The position numbers and the translations under genes are program-made. This document shows positions 9,442 through 19,221 of a stretch of DNA of 64,000 nucleotides, piece after piece (the stretch's first letter is position 1; each line of letters begins with the position of its first letter). The DNA lies in contig VXNM01000010.1 of the NCBI GenBank assembly GCA_009840545.1, positions 592,627 to 656,626 on the forward strand, given 5' to 3'. The notes under the pieces were generated by a model, which was given only the letters and a program-made list of their open reading frames with translations, was not told the DNA's origin and searched no databases. Source of the stretch: Gammaproteobacteria bacterium. Lineage in GTDB: Bacteria; Pseudomonadota; Gammaproteobacteria; Pseudomonadales; Azotimanducaceae.

Positions 9442-9828
9442 CTAGTCGCTAAGAATTGCTAGGGCTTCGACTTCGATGGTCGCACCTCGAGGCAAAGCAC
9501 TGACACCTATTGCTACTCGAGCGGGAAACGGATACTGAAACGTCTCGCTCATTACCGCATTGACCATGTCGAAATTCTTCAGATCCGTCAGATACACGGT
9601 GAGTTTCACTATATCTTGAAGCGAGCCTCCAGCCGCGTTCACAACGGCTGAAATGTTGGCGAACACTTGCTTGGTTTCCTTGCGAAATGAACCGCTGACA
9701 AGCTCCATGTTCTTAGGATTCAATGCGATTTGACCGGACATGAAAATTGAGTTGCCGACGCGTATGGCATGAGAGTAAGGACCGATCGCGTCGGGTGCGT
9801 CTTCCGCGGAGATTGCTTTTCGATTCAT
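9442..9828 (-). CDS. ridA: RidA-family reactive enamine/imine deaminase
   Basis: A 128-residue YjgF/YER057c/UK114 protein that hydrolyses reactive 2-aminoacrylate-type enamines released by PLP enzymes. Key marks: GPYSHAIRVGN near the start, SGQIALNP, and the catalytic Arg in PARVAIGVSALPRGA with the following Glu in IEVEALA. It probably forms the usual trimer in the cytoplasm. It sits 7 bases after spoT and 17 before recG, a conserved gammaproteobacterial order. Confidence 0.95.
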   Translation of the reverse strand: MNRKAISAEDAPDAIGPYSHAIRVGNSIFMSGQIALNPKNMELVSGSFRKETKQVFANISAVVNAAGGSLQDIVKLTVYLTDLKNFDMVNAVMSETFQYPFPARVAIGVSALPRGATIEVEALAILSD

Positions 9829-9835
9829 GAATACC

Positions 9836-12031
9836 TTAGTGTGTCAGTCTTTGAACGCTTGAAGTGTCGGTTCGCGCATCCAAACTTCGTATGATGCGTC
9901 GCAGGTGTTTGAGACTTCGCACTCCTACATCCATTTGCACGGACGACAGTTGCGGAGTTCGTTCCGTTACGTCTAGCATGCTAATACCTGCGCCTAGGGC
10001 ATTCACGTCTTGTGCCAACGAGGCAAGAATTCCCAGATGTGGTTCGATGTCGACGCGCAAACGCGTAACGAACTCGCCTTCCGGGTTGTCCGTCCAGCTT
10101 ACGGGCATGATGGTGTGTTTCGCCTCAACCGATTTCATGTTTCCACACTGCGCACGGTGAACGACGAGTCCCTCTCCTTGCGATATGTGCCCAATAATGT
10201 CGTCCCCCGGAACAGGACCGCAACAACGACCGTAGCGAACTCCCATGTTCTGACCGCCCTGCACATAGATCGGCGCACCGTGTTCGATATTGCTGGTATC
10301 GTGGTCGGCAATGTCCTCTTCAAGCAGTCGCTGTGCCACTTGGTACGCTAAAAGGTTGCCACGCCCAACCTCTTCAAACATTTCGTTGCGTTTTCTAACG
10401 TTGAACTCTCGAAATACTTTCCTCAGACGCCTAAAGTCAAGCTGCTCGAGTGAAGTGTTGGCGTTGGCCAGGGATCTGTTGAGCAGATTTTTGCCTAACA
10501 CGATCGATTCTTCTTCTCCTCTCGAACGTAGACGGTCACGTATTGCCGAACGAGCCTTGGCTGTTTGCACAAAGTTCAGCCACATTGGATCTGGATGAGC
10601 GGCAGCTGCGCGAACAATGGAAACTGTTTGCCCTGATTCCAGTATCGATGAAAGAGGAGCGACCTGCCCATCTATACGACAAGCGACACACTGATTTCCT
10701 ACATCAGTGTGAACTGAGTAGGCAAAGTCGACAGCACAAGAACCAACGGGCAACGCCAATATGTCACCTTGTGGTGTGAACACATAGACCTCGTCGGGAA
10801 AGAGATCGGTCTTAAGATTTTCAATGAACTGAACAGCATCTCCTCGATCTTGTAGGTTTAGAAGATTGCTTATCCATTCACGAACGTCGCTTGTTGCAAG
10901 TGTTTGGCTGTCCTCATCGGAATCTTCCTCGGACTGCTTTATCCATCCTGCGATAAGCCCATAGTTTGCGACCTCGTCCATGTTCGAAGTTCGAATCAAG
11001 AGCTTGATCGACTTGGCCCCAGGTCCCACCAACATCACATGAAGCGATTGGTATCCATTCAGCTTTGGAATTGAAATGTAATCGCGAAATGCTCTGACTT
11101 TGGGTTTGTAGAGGCTGTGTGCCAACCCCAGGGCTCGGTAGCAGTCATCGGTGGAGTCGACAACGACGCGATAGATCAAAGTGTCCATAAACGCGTCGAA
11201 TGTTTCCTCGTGGTCGCGCAGGGAGCGATAGATGGAGTAGAGCTCCGTTTCTACGTAGTCTATTCGTGCATTGATCCCTGCTTCTCTAAAACCGGATTCA
11301 AGCTTTTGATGAACGGACTTTATCCTGTCCTTGTCCTTTTTGCGCACTCGCTTTACAAGGCGATCCAGACGGTCCGAGCGTAGTGGGTAGATGGCCTCGA
11401 AGGAAAGTCGTTCGAGTTCCTGCTTGATTACATAGATGCCCAGTCTGTTTGCCAGCGGCACGAACAAGTCCATCGTTTCGCGGGCTATCCTCTTGCGGCT
11501 GTCCCTTGACATCACGCCAATAGTGCGCATGTTGTGCAGCCGGTCAGCGAGTTTCACGAGAATGACTCGGATATCGCGAGACATGCTCAGAGTCATCTTG
11601 TAAAAATTGAGAGCTTGAGCTTCGGCATGACTATCGACGAGGTGAGAGAGTTTCGAAACACCATCGACAATGTCTGCGATTCGCTCGCCAAATGCACCCG
11701 CTAGTGAAGATTTGTTTACGTTCGTGTCTTCAAGAACGTCGTGCAACAGTGCTGCACAAATGGTTTCGGGATCGAGTTTGAAGCTTGCGAGTATGTTGGC
11801 TACTGCAAGCGGATGAGTTATGTAGGAGTGGCCAGTTCGCCGTTGTTGGCCTGTATGCGCCTTTTCCGCGTATTCGTAGGCGTCGGCAACCAGTCGGATT
11901 TGTGCTGGAGACAGATAATTGAGACGACGATTGAGTTCATTGCCGAGCAACGGCGCTGCGAGCTCATCACTGCGAGCGCGCTTTTCAAGTACATTCTGAA
12001 AGTAAGACTCAGAAGTCGCTGGAGGACTCAT
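9836..12031 (-). CDS. spoT: SpoT-type (p)ppGpp hydrolase with degenerate synthetase domain
   Basis: A 731-residue long RSH protein with HD hydrolase, synthetase-fold, TGS, helical and ACT regions. The hydrolase site looks complete: YITHP (70-74), HDVLEDT (97-103), [11 protein letters not shown] (160-170). The synthetase region keeps the fold ([17 protein letters not shown], 315-331) but lacks expected active residues. In E. coli SpoT, as I recall it, the Arg/Lys of SGREKHLYSIYCKM bind nucleotide; here the stretch is [13 protein letters not shown] (259-271). The catalytic Glu of EVQIRT is Lys in IKLLIRT (342-348). The Asp after the first motif (D283) remains. I infer a mainly or wholly hydrolytic enzyme, as described for some Moraxellaceae SpoT proteins; a separate RelA would then make the alarmone. 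The start overlaps rpoZ by 23 bases. Confidence 0.93.
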   Translation of the reverse strand: MSPPATSESYFQNVLEKRARSDELAAPLLGNELNRRLNYLSPAQIRLVADAYEYAEKAHTGQQRRTGHSYITHPLAVANILASFKLDPETICAALLHDVLEDTNVNKSSLAGAFGERIADIVDGVSKLSHLVDSHAEAQALNFYKMTLSMSRDIRVILVKLADRLHNMRTIGVMSRDSRKRIARETMDLFVPLANRLGIYVIKQELERLSFEAIYPLRSDRLDRLVKRVRKKDKDRIKSVHQKLESGFREAGINARIDYVETELYSIYRSLRDHEETFDAFMDTLIYRVVVDSTDDCYRALGLAHSLYKPKVRAFRDYISIPKLNGYQSLHVMLVGPGAKSIKLLIRTSNMDEVANYGLIAGWIKQSEEDSDEDSQTLATSDVREWISNLLNLQDRGDAVQFIENLKTDLFPDEVYVFTPQGDILALPVGSCAVDFAYSVHTDVGNQCVACRIDGQVAPLSSILESGQTVSIVRAAAAHPDPMWLNFVQTAKARSAIRDRLRSRGEEESIVLGKNLLNRSLANANTSLEQLDFRRLRKVFREFNVRKRNEMFEEVGRGNLLAYQVAQRLLEEDIADHDTSNIEHGAPIYVQGGQNMGVRYGRCCGPVPGDDIIGHISQGEGLVVHRAQCGNMKSVEAKHTIMPVSWTDNPEGEFVTRLRVDIEPHLGILASLAQDVNALGAGISMLDVTERTPQLSSVQMDVGVRSLKHLRRIIRSLDARTDTSSVQRLTH

Positions 12032-12284
12032 CTCCTCTATCTAGTCGGGTGACGGGATTGACTTCATCACTAAAGTCGTCGGTAGCCTCTCGCAAGGTAT
12101 CTTCGTTGATCAATCCCTCGGCTATTTCACGCAATGCGATCACTGTATGTTTGTCATTTTCTTCGGGTACAAGCGGGTCCCCATTGAGCAACTGAAGTTG
12201 CCGCGCACGATCAGTGGCGAGCCGTACCAGCTCAAATCGATTCTCTACATGTTCGAGGCAATCCTCGACCGTTACTCTTGCCAT
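12009..12284 (-). CDS. rpoZ: RNA polymerase omega subunit
   Basis: A 91-residue omega subunit with the standard N-terminus [20 protein letters not shown] and the helix containing [15 protein letters not shown]; it helps assemble beta-prime and is part of the ppGpp-binding site 1 of RNA polymerase in gammaproteobacteria. ATG at 12284. It leads the rpoZ-spoT-ridA-recG run and its end overlaps spoT by 23 bases. The guanylate kinase gene that often precedes rpoZ is absent; instead an acyl-CoA dehydrogenase gene lies 53 bases upstream on the same strand. Confidence 0.95.
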   Translation of the reverse strand: MARVTVEDCLEHVENRFELVRLATDRARQLQLLNGDPLVPEENDKHTVIALREIAEGLINEDTLREATDDFSDEVNPVTRLDRGDESSSDF

Positions 12285-12337
12285 GAATGTCCGATTTTTG
12301 CAAACAAGTCCAAGTTGCGCATTGTAACTGAAATTCC

Positions 12338-13513
12338 CTAGTCTGGAAGACCCAGGACCCTCTTTGCGATGATGTTCAATTGAATTTCGTTGCTACCGCC
12401 TGCAATGGACCCCGCCTTTCCAGCTAGCCAGCCCTGCAAGATAGCCCTGTTAGAGGAAGTTTCGCTTGTATTCCACTCAAATGCATCGGTACCTAGCATG
12501 GAGACTTGCAACTCCGAACGCTCTTTTCGGAGGTTCGCTCCGTAATATTTGAAGATGGAGGTTTGGGGACCCGGTGTCGAGCCTTGAGACTCTTCTACCG
12601 TTCGTCTTTGGGTGAGTCGAAACGCTTCGGCATTCATAGAATGTTGGACGATATCCTTCCGTAGATCGGCGTTGGCGATCTTTCCGCTGGTCAGTCCCAC
12701 GGTTTTTCGAGCCAATTGGTCGAGGGATGGTCCGGATTCTCTGTTTCGACCTGAGGCAAGGGTGTTCATGCCGGATCGCTCGTGCTGAAGCAGTCGCTTA
12801 GCCACCGTCCAACCCTTGTTGAGCCCACCGACTACGTCCTCCTTCGCTGCAATCGCATCGTCGAAGAATGTCTCACAGAAAGGGGAGATCCCGGAAATCA
12901 GTCGTATGGGTTTCACCGTTACCCCTTGTTGGTGCATCGAGAACAGCAAGAAGCTGATCCCCTCATGCTTTGGTGCATCGGGATCCGTTCGCACCAAGCA
13001 AAATATCCAGTCGGCGTATTGAGCTCCGGAAGTCCAAATTTTCTGTCCATTGATGACAAAGTGGTCCCCTTCATCCACTGCGCGGGTCTGTAGCGAAGCT
13101 AAGTCGGATCCAGAACCGGGTTCCGAATAGCCTTGACACCATCGAACTTCTCCACGTGCGATGCGGGGTAAGTGACGTGCTTTTTGATCTTCGGTGCCGT
13201 GTTCCAAGAGAGTTGGTCCAAGCATCGTAGTACCCATACCTGCCAGGGGTGCTGGGATTCCTAGTGACCTCATCTCTTCGAGCAAGGTCACATATTGGTC
13301 TTTTGAGAGGCCAGCTCCGCCGAATTCCTTTGGCCACATTGGGACTGTAAAACCTCGTTCTGCAGCCCGTTCCAACCAAGTCTTTCGATTCCCGGACACG
13401 GGTGTTTTCTGTCCGGCTTTTGGGACAATCTCACTCTGGAGCAAGCTGGAAGGACAGCTCTGCAATAACCATTCTCGGGTCTCTGCCCGGAAGTTTGAGG
13501 CCGTAGGTGCCAT
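12338..13513 (-). CDS. Acyl-CoA dehydrogenase family flavoprotein
   Basis: A 391-residue FAD enzyme that introduces a double bond into an acyl-CoA. The fold is clear: [13 protein letters not shown], the FAD-contact motif [33 protein letters not shown], and the C-terminal [21 protein letters not shown]. It resembles the large group used for branched-chain, steroid side-chain or aromatic acyl-CoAs more than the short-chain enzymes, but the substrate cannot be read from sequence. No other beta-oxidation gene is near. It is probably transcribed from its own promoter in the gap between it and tolC. Confidence 0.9.
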   Translation of the reverse strand: MAPTASNFRAETREWLLQSCPSSLLQSEIVPKAGQKTPVSGNRKTWLERAAERGFTVPMWPKEFGGAGLSKDQYVTLLEEMRSLGIPAPLAGMGTTMLGPTLLEHGTEDQKARHLPRIARGEVRWCQGYSEPGSGSDLASLQTRAVDEGDHFVINGQKIWTSGAQYADWIFCLVRTDPDAPKHEGISFLLFSMHQQGVTVKPIRLISGISPFCETFFDDAIAAKEDVVGGLNKGWTVAKRLLQHERSGMNTLASGRNRESGPSLDQLARKTVGLTSGKIANADLRKDIVQHSMNAEAFRLTQRRTVEESQGSTPGPQTSIFKYYGANLRKERSELQVSMLGTDAFEWNTSETSSNRAILQGWLAGKAGSIAGGSNEIQLNIIAKRVLGLPD

Positions 13514-13737
13514 TTCGGATCAGCTCGCTATTGCTACGAGATGATGGTAAACGAATAGCGAAGGAAGTCTACAGTATTTGTCGTATAAAGTCAGGAGGAA
13601 AGCTCTAAGCGTCCTGTACAAACGGACTCTCTCAATGTAGATTTGTTGGTCTACATTACGGGATGAATCCGAAAAGTTCAAAGTATGGGAGTTTTTGCGC
13701 CTCTGATAAAATTCAAACAAAACACATAGGTGCTCTT

Positions 13738-15165
13738 ATGCGACGTCTACTCGCAATTCTCCTGCTTGGATTCGGTTTCTCCGCCAGTGGAGATGACATT
13801 CTTCAGGTGTATCAACAAGCTCATCAAAATGACCCCACCTTCGCCCTTTCGGAGATTGGGCACAGAATTCAGAAACTGAACAATTACCAAGCGCACACCC
13901 AGTTGCTCCCGCAAATTAGGTTTAGCATGCCGCGAGGCCGGAGTACCAACGAGAACCGTACTACATATCCGGATGAAGCAATCAATGATCCGCGCTATGC
14001 CTTTTTGGGCGCAACTCAGGAGAACAATGGAGTATGGTTCGAGAGGGAGACGGAACAGGTTGGTTGGAGCGCAAACCTAAGCCAGACGGTTTTCAGTGTG
14101 CCTACTCTGATCAACGTCATGACCTCCCGAAAGTCCACGGTGTCCAGTGATTACACGTTGTTCAGCTCGGAACAAGCTCTCATTATTCGAGTCGTAGAAG
14201 CCTACTTCAGCGTACTTAGAGCGGGAGCTTCCCTTCAGAACTCTCTTGCGTCAGAGGATGCAATTAAGAGGCAGCTGGAACAAGCGGAGCAAAGGTACGA
14301 AGTTGGGTTGACAGCTAGTACGGATGTATTGAACGCAAGAGCGTCCTATGACGACGCAATTGTTAGCAGAATTCAAGCGTGGAACTCTTTTGATATTGAG
14401 TTTGAAGCACTTCGCGTACTTACAGGAGTAACAATTAATGAACTGTCAGGACTAGATGAGGACTTTCCAATTCAAAATCCTGTTCCCAATTCGGAAGAAG
14501 CATGGGTGGAGATGGCGCTCAAGAACAATCCACAGGTACGTGCTCAAGAAATTAGCTATGAGTCGGCCAAGCTTCGGCACTGGGGACAACTTGCCAAGGA
14601 CCTACCGAGCATTACGCTGGGCATGAGTTACAACCGTTCGGAACAACCCTTTAACCTCGGTGGCCAAGACACACCTTGGGATTATGTTTCCGAGCGCAAA
14701 GGCTTTAACATCGGATTGACATTCTCAGCTACTGTGTCTGCTGGGTCCCGCTTTGCGCAGGATCGGATCAGCGCTCTTAATCGGGAACAGTCCCGACTTC
14801 AGTTAGTTCAGCAAAGATTGAACGTTGAGAACCAAACTCGAAGACAATTTCGGACAGTTGTGACAGACGTTCAAAGAGTGCAAGCACGACTGCGCGCGAT
14901 CGCTTCAAGCGAGGCTTCCAAGCAGGCGACTGAAACGGGTTATGAAGTTGGCACGCGGAACATCGTAGAAGTTCTGAATGCGCAGAGAGCTTTGTTCGGT
15001 GCGCAGTTGGCATACCAGAACGCGAAGTACGACTATATTCTCGGCATGCTGCGATTGAAGCAAAATGCTGGTGTCTTAACCGCTGCAGAGATAGAGGAGC
15101 TCAACCGCTTCATGGACAACGAGAACACTGTTAATCGGCCGACATCTATGAGTGGTCGTCAATAG
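13738..15165 (+). CDS. tolC: TolC-family outer-membrane channel
   Basis: Outer-membrane/periplasmic tunnel used by RND and ABC exporters and type I secretion. The ATG at 13738 gives 475 residues with a signal peptide (about residues 1-18, MRRLLAILLLGFGFSASG) followed by DILQVYQQAHQNDPTF, the usual start of mature TolC. An upstream reading from 13663 would place 25 extra residues before the signal. The internal repeat is visible: QRYEVGLTASTDVLNARASYD in the first half matches TGYEVGTRNIVEVLNAQRA in the second, the two alpha-barrel hairpins. Its end overlaps the convergent waaA by 20 bases. Confidence 0.94.
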   Translation: MRRLLAILLLGFGFSASGDDILQVYQQAHQNDPTFALSEIGHRIQKLNNYQAHTQLLPQIRFSMPRGRSTNENRTTYPDEAINDPRYAFLGATQENNGVWFERETEQVGWSANLSQTVFSVPTLINVMTSRKSTVSSDYTLFSSEQALIIRVVEAYFSVLRAGASLQNSLASEDAIKRQLEQAEQRYEVGLTASTDVLNARASYDDAIVSRIQAWNSFDIEFEALRVLTGVTINELSGLDEDFPIQNPVPNSEEAWVEMALKNNPQVRAQEISYESAKLRHWGQLAKDLPSITLGMSYNRSEQPFNLGGQDTPWDYVSERKGFNIGLTFSATVSAGSRFAQDRISALNREQSRLQLVQQRLNVENQTRRQFRTVVTDVQRVQARLRAIASSEASKQATETGYEVGTRNIVEVLNAQRALFGAQLAYQNAKYDYILGMLRLKQNAGVLTAAEIEELNRFMDNENTVNRPTSMSGRQ

Positions 15166-16426
15166 TCGCCTCAATCCATTGAAAAATGGAGGATTGCAAT
15201 CGGGGAAGAGCACCTTGATTGTTTGAAACGACGCTGCGGACCCGATGAGACTGGCGGTTCCACTCGTCTCTGGCTTCGTAAAGTTGTATGACAGTGGAAG
15301 CAAGATCGTCAGCGTCGTTTATCTCGCTGATGCAATTCTGCCGTTCAAAGCGATTGCAGATGTCGGCAAAGTTGTGTCGATCCGGTCCCATTGCAATGGG
15401 AATTCCCTGTATCGCGGGCTCAATCGGGTTGTGTCCACCAGTTCCTTGGAGTGATCCGCCGACAAAGGCTAGTTTGGCGAATCCGTAGAGCCGGAACAAG
15501 ACTCCCATCTGTTTAACCAAGATGACCGCGACGTCTTCGCTCACACGGTCTTGAGTTTCAGTTACAAATCCGGAACTCCGACTTAGCTCAAGCAGTTCCG
15601 CACATCTGTGAATATGTCGAGGCGCAAGGATCAAGAGCGCATTTGGAATTGACTGTCTGATTTTCTTGTGTGCCTTGAGCGCGACCAGTTCTTCTCCCGG
15701 GTGTGTACTTCCTGCAATCCATATGCACTCCTTGGTCGATCTGAGCGATTCCATTGCATCCTGTAGAGGGGAAGGCAGAGCAGGTGGTGCCTCTACGTCC
15801 CATTTCACACTGCCCGTAACTGTTGTTTGAGGCCTTGGATAGCCCAGACTTGCGAATCGATCGGCGGAGTCGCTATCTTGACAAGCGATTCCGCCCACAG
15901 AATTGAGCATTGAAGTCGTAAGATCCCTCAATCGTGCGTAGCCCCTCAGCGATTTCGTCGATAGTCGCGCATTGATGAGGTAGACGGGAGCACCCGTTGA
16001 GCGTGTCTTTCTCACAAGGTGAGGCCAGAGTTCGGTTTCCATGAGTAGCAATATTCTTGGTTTGATCCGACGCAAGAATCTAGCGACCGAACCGGGCGTA
16101 TCGTAGGGTGCATAGCAATGATCGACTCGGTTTCCCAATCGAGTCACGACTTCGCGTGATCCCATAGGAGTTGTCGTAGTAACCAAGATTTGGAGGTTCG
16201 AGTCGACTCCTAGCAATTGCTCGACGATTCGAGCTGTTGCAATCGCCTCGCCCGCTGAAACCGCATGAAACCAAATGCAATTTTCGGGAATGTCTCGTGG
16301 AACGAAACCAAAACGTTCACGCTTTCGCGGACGATACGTCGAGTCCCCGATTCCCCGAATTAACAGAAATGCAAAGAGGAAGGGAACGCTCAAGTACGAA
16401 AGGACTGAATAGACAACTCTAAACAC
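15146..16426 (-). CDS. waaA: 3-deoxy-D-manno-octulosonic acid (Kdo) transferase
   Basis: Adds Kdo to lipid A precursor at the inner membrane. The 426 residues carry an N-terminal membrane anchor (about 6-24), the acceptor-site region FHAVSAGEAIA with its essential Glu, METELWPHLVRK, GSTHPGEE and the GT-B nucleotide-sugar region FVGGSLQGTGGHNPIEPA. Next to tolC it follows an arrangement known in several gammaproteobacteria. It converges on tolC with a 20-base overlap and diverges from the Hsp20 gene, so its promoter shares the gap with the heat-shock promoter. Confidence 0.95.
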   Translation of the reverse strand: MFRVVYSVLSYLSVPFLFAFLLIRGIGDSTYRPRKRERFGFVPRDIPENCIWFHAVSAGEAIATARIVEQLLGVDSNLQILVTTTTPMGSREVVTRLGNRVDHCYAPYDTPGSVARFLRRIKPRILLLMETELWPHLVRKTRSTGAPVYLINARLSTKSLRGYARLRDLTTSMLNSVGGIACQDSDSADRFASLGYPRPQTTVTGSVKWDVEAPPALPSPLQDAMESLRSTKECIWIAGSTHPGEELVALKAHKKIRQSIPNALLILAPRHIHRCAELLELSRSSGFVTETQDRVSEDVAVILVKQMGVLFRLYGFAKLAFVGGSLQGTGGHNPIEPAIQGIPIAMGPDRHNFADICNRFERQNCISEINDADDLASTVIQLYEARDEWNRQSHRVRSVVSNNQGALPRLQSSIFQWIEATIDDHS

Positions 16427-16465
16427 TGTCTGTCAGAGAGAACCTCGAAAAAATGGGCAAATGCT

Positions 16466-16494
16466 CTTGAAATTCCCCATTCCGTTCCCATTTA
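16466..16494 (+). promoter_or_regulatory. Sigma-32 (RpoH) heat-shock promoter of the Hsp20 gene
   Basis: CTTGAAA at 16466-16472 and CCCATTTA at 16487-16494 are separated by 14 bases. This matches the RpoH consensus (CTTGAA, 13-15 bases, CCCCATTTA) almost perfectly and lies 54 bases before the Hsp20 start. Confidence 0.85.
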
Positions 16495-16505
16495 TCTAGC
16501 AAGGC

Positions 16506-16521
16506 CCAAGTGAGAACTTGG
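16506..16521 (+). other. Leader hairpin with GAGA tetraloop
   Basis: CCAAGT (16506-16511) and ACTTGG (16516-16521) form a 6-pair stem closed by GAGA, a GNRA-type loop, in the untranslated leader of the Hsp20 mRNA. It ends 11 bases before the ribosome-binding site AAAGGAG and does not cover it, so it is more likely a stability element than a thermometer. Confidence 0.45.
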
Positions 16522-16547
16522 CGAAAACTCAAGAAAGGAGAACAAAA

Positions 16548-16994
16548 ATGAGAATCATAGATCGACATCCAGTTTGGTCTCCTGCAAACATTATGCAGCG
16601 AGACTTTGAGGACAGTTTGTGGAATGTGCTGCCTCGCGTAGCCGGCCAACTGTCAAGACGTGCCTCGGAGTGGATTCCGGCAACCGATATCCAGGACGAA
16701 GGCGATAAGTTTGTTTTGCGTTCTGATCTACCCGGCCTCAAAGCGGAAGACATCGACATCACGGTCGAGAACGATTTGCTTTCGATCAAAGGTGAAAGAA
16801 AAATTGAACGAAACGATGAAAATGGAAGCTTCCGCCGTTTCGAACGAGTCCAAGGTAGTTTCGAGCGATCCTTCACTTTGCCGGATACGGCCGATCCCGA
16901 TCAAGTCAATGCATCATGCAAAGACGGTGTTCTTGAAGTGGTGATTGGCAAGCGAGCATCCACTCAACTCAAAAAGATTGCCGTAGACTCTTAG
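16548..16994 (+). CDS. Hsp20/alpha-crystallin small heat-shock protein
   Basis: ATP-independent holdase chaperone of 148 residues. The alpha-crystallin domain runs from about WIPATDIQDEGDKFVL to the end, with the strand DLPGLKAEDIDITVEND and the closing motif CKDGVLEVVIGKR. The ATG at 16548 is chosen over an upstream start at 16518 because a strong AAAGGAG sits 7 bases ahead of it. A near-consensus RpoH promoter and a strong terminator flank the gene, so it is a single-gene heat-shock unit. The C-terminal IxI oligomer motif is not obvious (the tail is STQLKKIAVDS, with KIAV at the place). Confidence 0.95.
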   Translation: MRIIDRHPVWSPANIMQRDFEDSLWNVLPRVAGQLSRRASEWIPATDIQDEGDKFVLRSDLPGLKAEDIDITVENDLLSIKGERKIERNDENGSFRRFERVQGSFERSFTLPDTADPDQVNASCKDGVLEVVIGKRASTQLKKIAVDS

Positions 16995-17017
16995 TCTTCA
17001 AGCGGCAAACAAGAAAA

Positions 17018-17053
17018 AGCGGGCGCGTCCGTAAGACGTCGCCCGCTCTTTTG
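17018..17053 (+). terminator. Rho-independent terminator after the Hsp20 gene
   Basis: AGCGGGCGCGTC (17018-17029) pairs with GACGTCGCCCGCT (17035-17047), 12 pairs with one bulged base, five-base loop, followed by a T-rich run (CTTTTGTTT). It starts 24 bases after the Hsp20 stop. Confidence 0.9.
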
Positions 17054-17144
17054 TTTCTGAGTTCGAGTGTGTCGCAGGTTGTCCCGATTTCTGTCACTGG
17101 GTGTTCAAACTGACTCTAGGAAGTTGACGCCTCCCGAACGTTCT

Positions 17145-19127
17145 TCATAGTCCGTCGGGACCGCAATCCTCTTTCAGGAATCGTAGCATCGCAGTGTAAA
17201 AGTCTTCGCGATGCTTGTAGTTCAACGTTGAAAAGAAGTGAGCAGCGTTTGGAAGTTCGATGTATTCGTACTGCTTCTCCCACTTGTCCAATTCTCGACG
17301 GTAGCGGGTCACATGATCCAGCGATACCCGTGCATCAGCATCGCCGTGGATTAGAAGCATAGGTACGTTGACCTTTTCAGCCTCGTCGGTAGGTGAAACT
17401 GCGTCCAGCCACGTGCCCATTTGCTCATCTTCCTGGGCGCCCGAAAGCTGGTATCGATAGTTGTTTAGTTGCATCACTGGGTCGGCAACTGCAGCACCCG
17501 CGACCACGCACTGATAAATCTGTGGATCTCGAGTTGCCGCCACCAAGGAAGCGTATCCTCCGTAGGACCATCCTGCCATGGCCATGCGGTCAGGATCGGC
17601 CAATCCTTCCTCAACCAGGTACAGTGCACCAGCGTCCTTGTCCGCTTGCATACCTCTTCCCGCTTGGCTCCTCGGAGTGAAACTAGCTTTGTAGAACTTG
17701 GTGCCGTAGTTATGCGATCCGCGATATTGAGGTTGAAGTACGAGGTAACCATGGTTTGCCAGCATTTGGGCCCATGGATCGTAGGTGATGGTTTCGGTGA
17801 CGTGGGGTCCGCCGTGTGGGAAAACAACAAGCGGAAAAGGAGGTTCTCCGTTCGGAATAGTTATGTAGCCAGCGATTTCCAAGTCATCTTCAGACTTGTA
17901 CTTAATGTACCTGACATCTGCAAGTCTCTTGCTGTCAATGTCTGGCGCAATGCTACCTAAGACCGTAAGTTTTCCACTTGCAAGCAAGAAGTAAGTCCCA
18001 GGATCGCGGGGACTGGTGTTGTAGATAACCATTGCGTTGCCATCTACAGACTGACTGATGATATCGACCGATCCAGCATTGGGGATGATGTTGTTTAACT
18101 GAGCGTCTATTCCTCCTTCTCGTTCGTCGAGGAATTCTCTGTGACGACGGTCGGTGAAATACTGAATTCCCGTAACTTCGCCCATGTGCTTCCAGGTATT
18201 GGAGTGGTAGATGGGAGACAGAGCGTCAACGTCCGGACGACGGTAGATAAGCTCTGCAAACTTCTTATTCTCCATGTCATACGACCAAAAACCCGCTTTG
18301 TCTTGGCCATTGGTCGCTATCACGAATACGTGGTTTGGAGCTGCAGGGTCAGTTCCTACTGGACTAAACTGTTCAAAGGAGTCGAAACTCAATCGGTAGT
18401 ACTCCTCCCAGTCGGAGCTACCTTCAGGGCGATAGTAAAAGACAATTTCTTGCGAGTTTGAGTCTTGTCCGGTTGCGCGGACTGGATTTCCAAGGCGGTC
18501 AAAAGCGATCGAGTATTGTGACATCTTCGCTCGAATTACTAGACTCTTGCTTCCCGTTTCGAGATCGAGTTCGTAGTACGCCGTGGGTCGGTAGGCGGTC
18601 GCCAATCTACCGCTTGCCGCTGCTCCTTCTTGGATTGCAGTCATGACTTTGGTCGGTTTCTCTGGAAGAACGTGAACCACGCCGCCTGATTCAGATCCAA
18701 AAGCCTTTTGTGTCTTGTCCTCTACATTCACCAAAACGAGCTTGAACTCAAACACTCCGCGATTGAAGCCCTGAGTTTGGCGGCGTACTTGCTGGCGAAG
18801 ATTCATCAAGAAAGTTGTATCGCTAACCCAAGAGTACGCCTGTATATCCATGGGCTCAGATGTCTGGCGGAGGACCAACTTCATGTCGTCCGGATCTGTG
18901 ATGTCGTAGATATAGATGGCGGGTCCAGAGAGAATCTTAGGATCCTCGAAGCGAATCATGCTGAGATATTGTCCGTCAGGGGAAACCCGTACGGTTCGTA
19001 TGCTGGGATTCGCTGCCCACACATCCGGCGGATAGGGTTCGGGCGTAGCGTCTTCTGCGCATACAGCGACGCAGACCAGCCAAGCAATTGAGGAACTCAA
19101 AAGATACTTCAGCGCAACATTTCTCAT
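17145..19127 (-). CDS. Exported S9-family prolyl oligopeptidase-like peptidase
   Basis: A 660-residue serine peptidase with a signal peptide (about 1-24, cleaved near VCAED). An N-terminal beta-propeller spans about residues 30-395, and the alpha/beta-hydrolase domain follows. The catalytic triad is seen as Ser in GWSYGGY (about 522), Asp in IHGDADARVS (about 594) and His in PNAAHFF (about 629). HGGPH near residue 430 forms the oxyanion region. It likely cleaves oligopeptides in the periplasm or at the surface. It follows the TonB-dependent receptor on the same strand, 94 bases on, beyond a terminator-like hairpin; together they suggest peptide scavenging. Its leader shares AAAAGGCAATG with the receptor and its decayed copy. 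Confidence 0.92.
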   Translation of the reverse strand: MRNVALKYLLSSSIAWLVCVAVCAEDATPEPYPPDVWAANPSIRTVRVSPDGQYLSMIRFEDPKILSGPAIYIYDITDPDDMKLVLRQTSEPMDIQAYSWVSDTTFLMNLRQQVRRQTQGFNRGVFEFKLVLVNVEDKTQKAFGSESGGVVHVLPEKPTKVMTAIQEGAAASGRLATAYRPTAYYELDLETGSKSLVIRAKMSQYSIAFDRLGNPVRATGQDSNSQEIVFYYRPEGSSDWEEYYRLSFDSFEQFSPVGTDPAAPNHVFVIATNGQDKAGFWSYDMENKKFAELIYRRPDVDALSPIYHSNTWKHMGEVTGIQYFTDRRHREFLDEREGGIDAQLNNIIPNAGSVDIISQSVDGNAMVIYNTSPRDPGTYFLLASGKLTVLGSIAPDIDSKRLADVRYIKYKSEDDLEIAGYITIPNGEPPFPLVVFPHGGPHVTETITYDPWAQMLANHGYLVLQPQYRGSHNYGTKFYKASFTPRSQAGRGMQADKDAGALYLVEEGLADPDRMAMAGWSYGGYASLVAATRDPQIYQCVVAGAAVADPVMQLNNYRYQLSGAQEDEQMGTWLDAVSPTDEAEKVNVPMLLIHGDADARVSLDHVTRYRRELDKWEKQYEYIELPNAAHFFSTLNYKHREDFYTAMLRFLKEDCGPDGL

Positions 19128-19160
19128 GATGTGTTCATTGCCTTTTCGCTACAGCAAGAA

Positions 19161-19192
19161 GCGGAACCGCTACAGATTGGTAGCGGCTCCGC
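19161..19192 (-). terminator. Strong hairpin between the TonB-dependent receptor and S9 peptidase genes
   Basis: GCGGAACCGCTAC (19161-19173) and GTAGCGGCTCCGC (19180-19192) form a 13-pair stem with one mismatch and a six-base loop. On the minus strand it begins 30 bases after the receptor stop and is followed by TTCTTGCT, a weak T tract. It probably reduces read-through into the peptidase gene or shields the receptor mRNA end. Confidence 0.6.
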
Positions 19193-19221
19193 AGTTTCGC
19201 TCTAAATTGAGCTAGGTTGAA

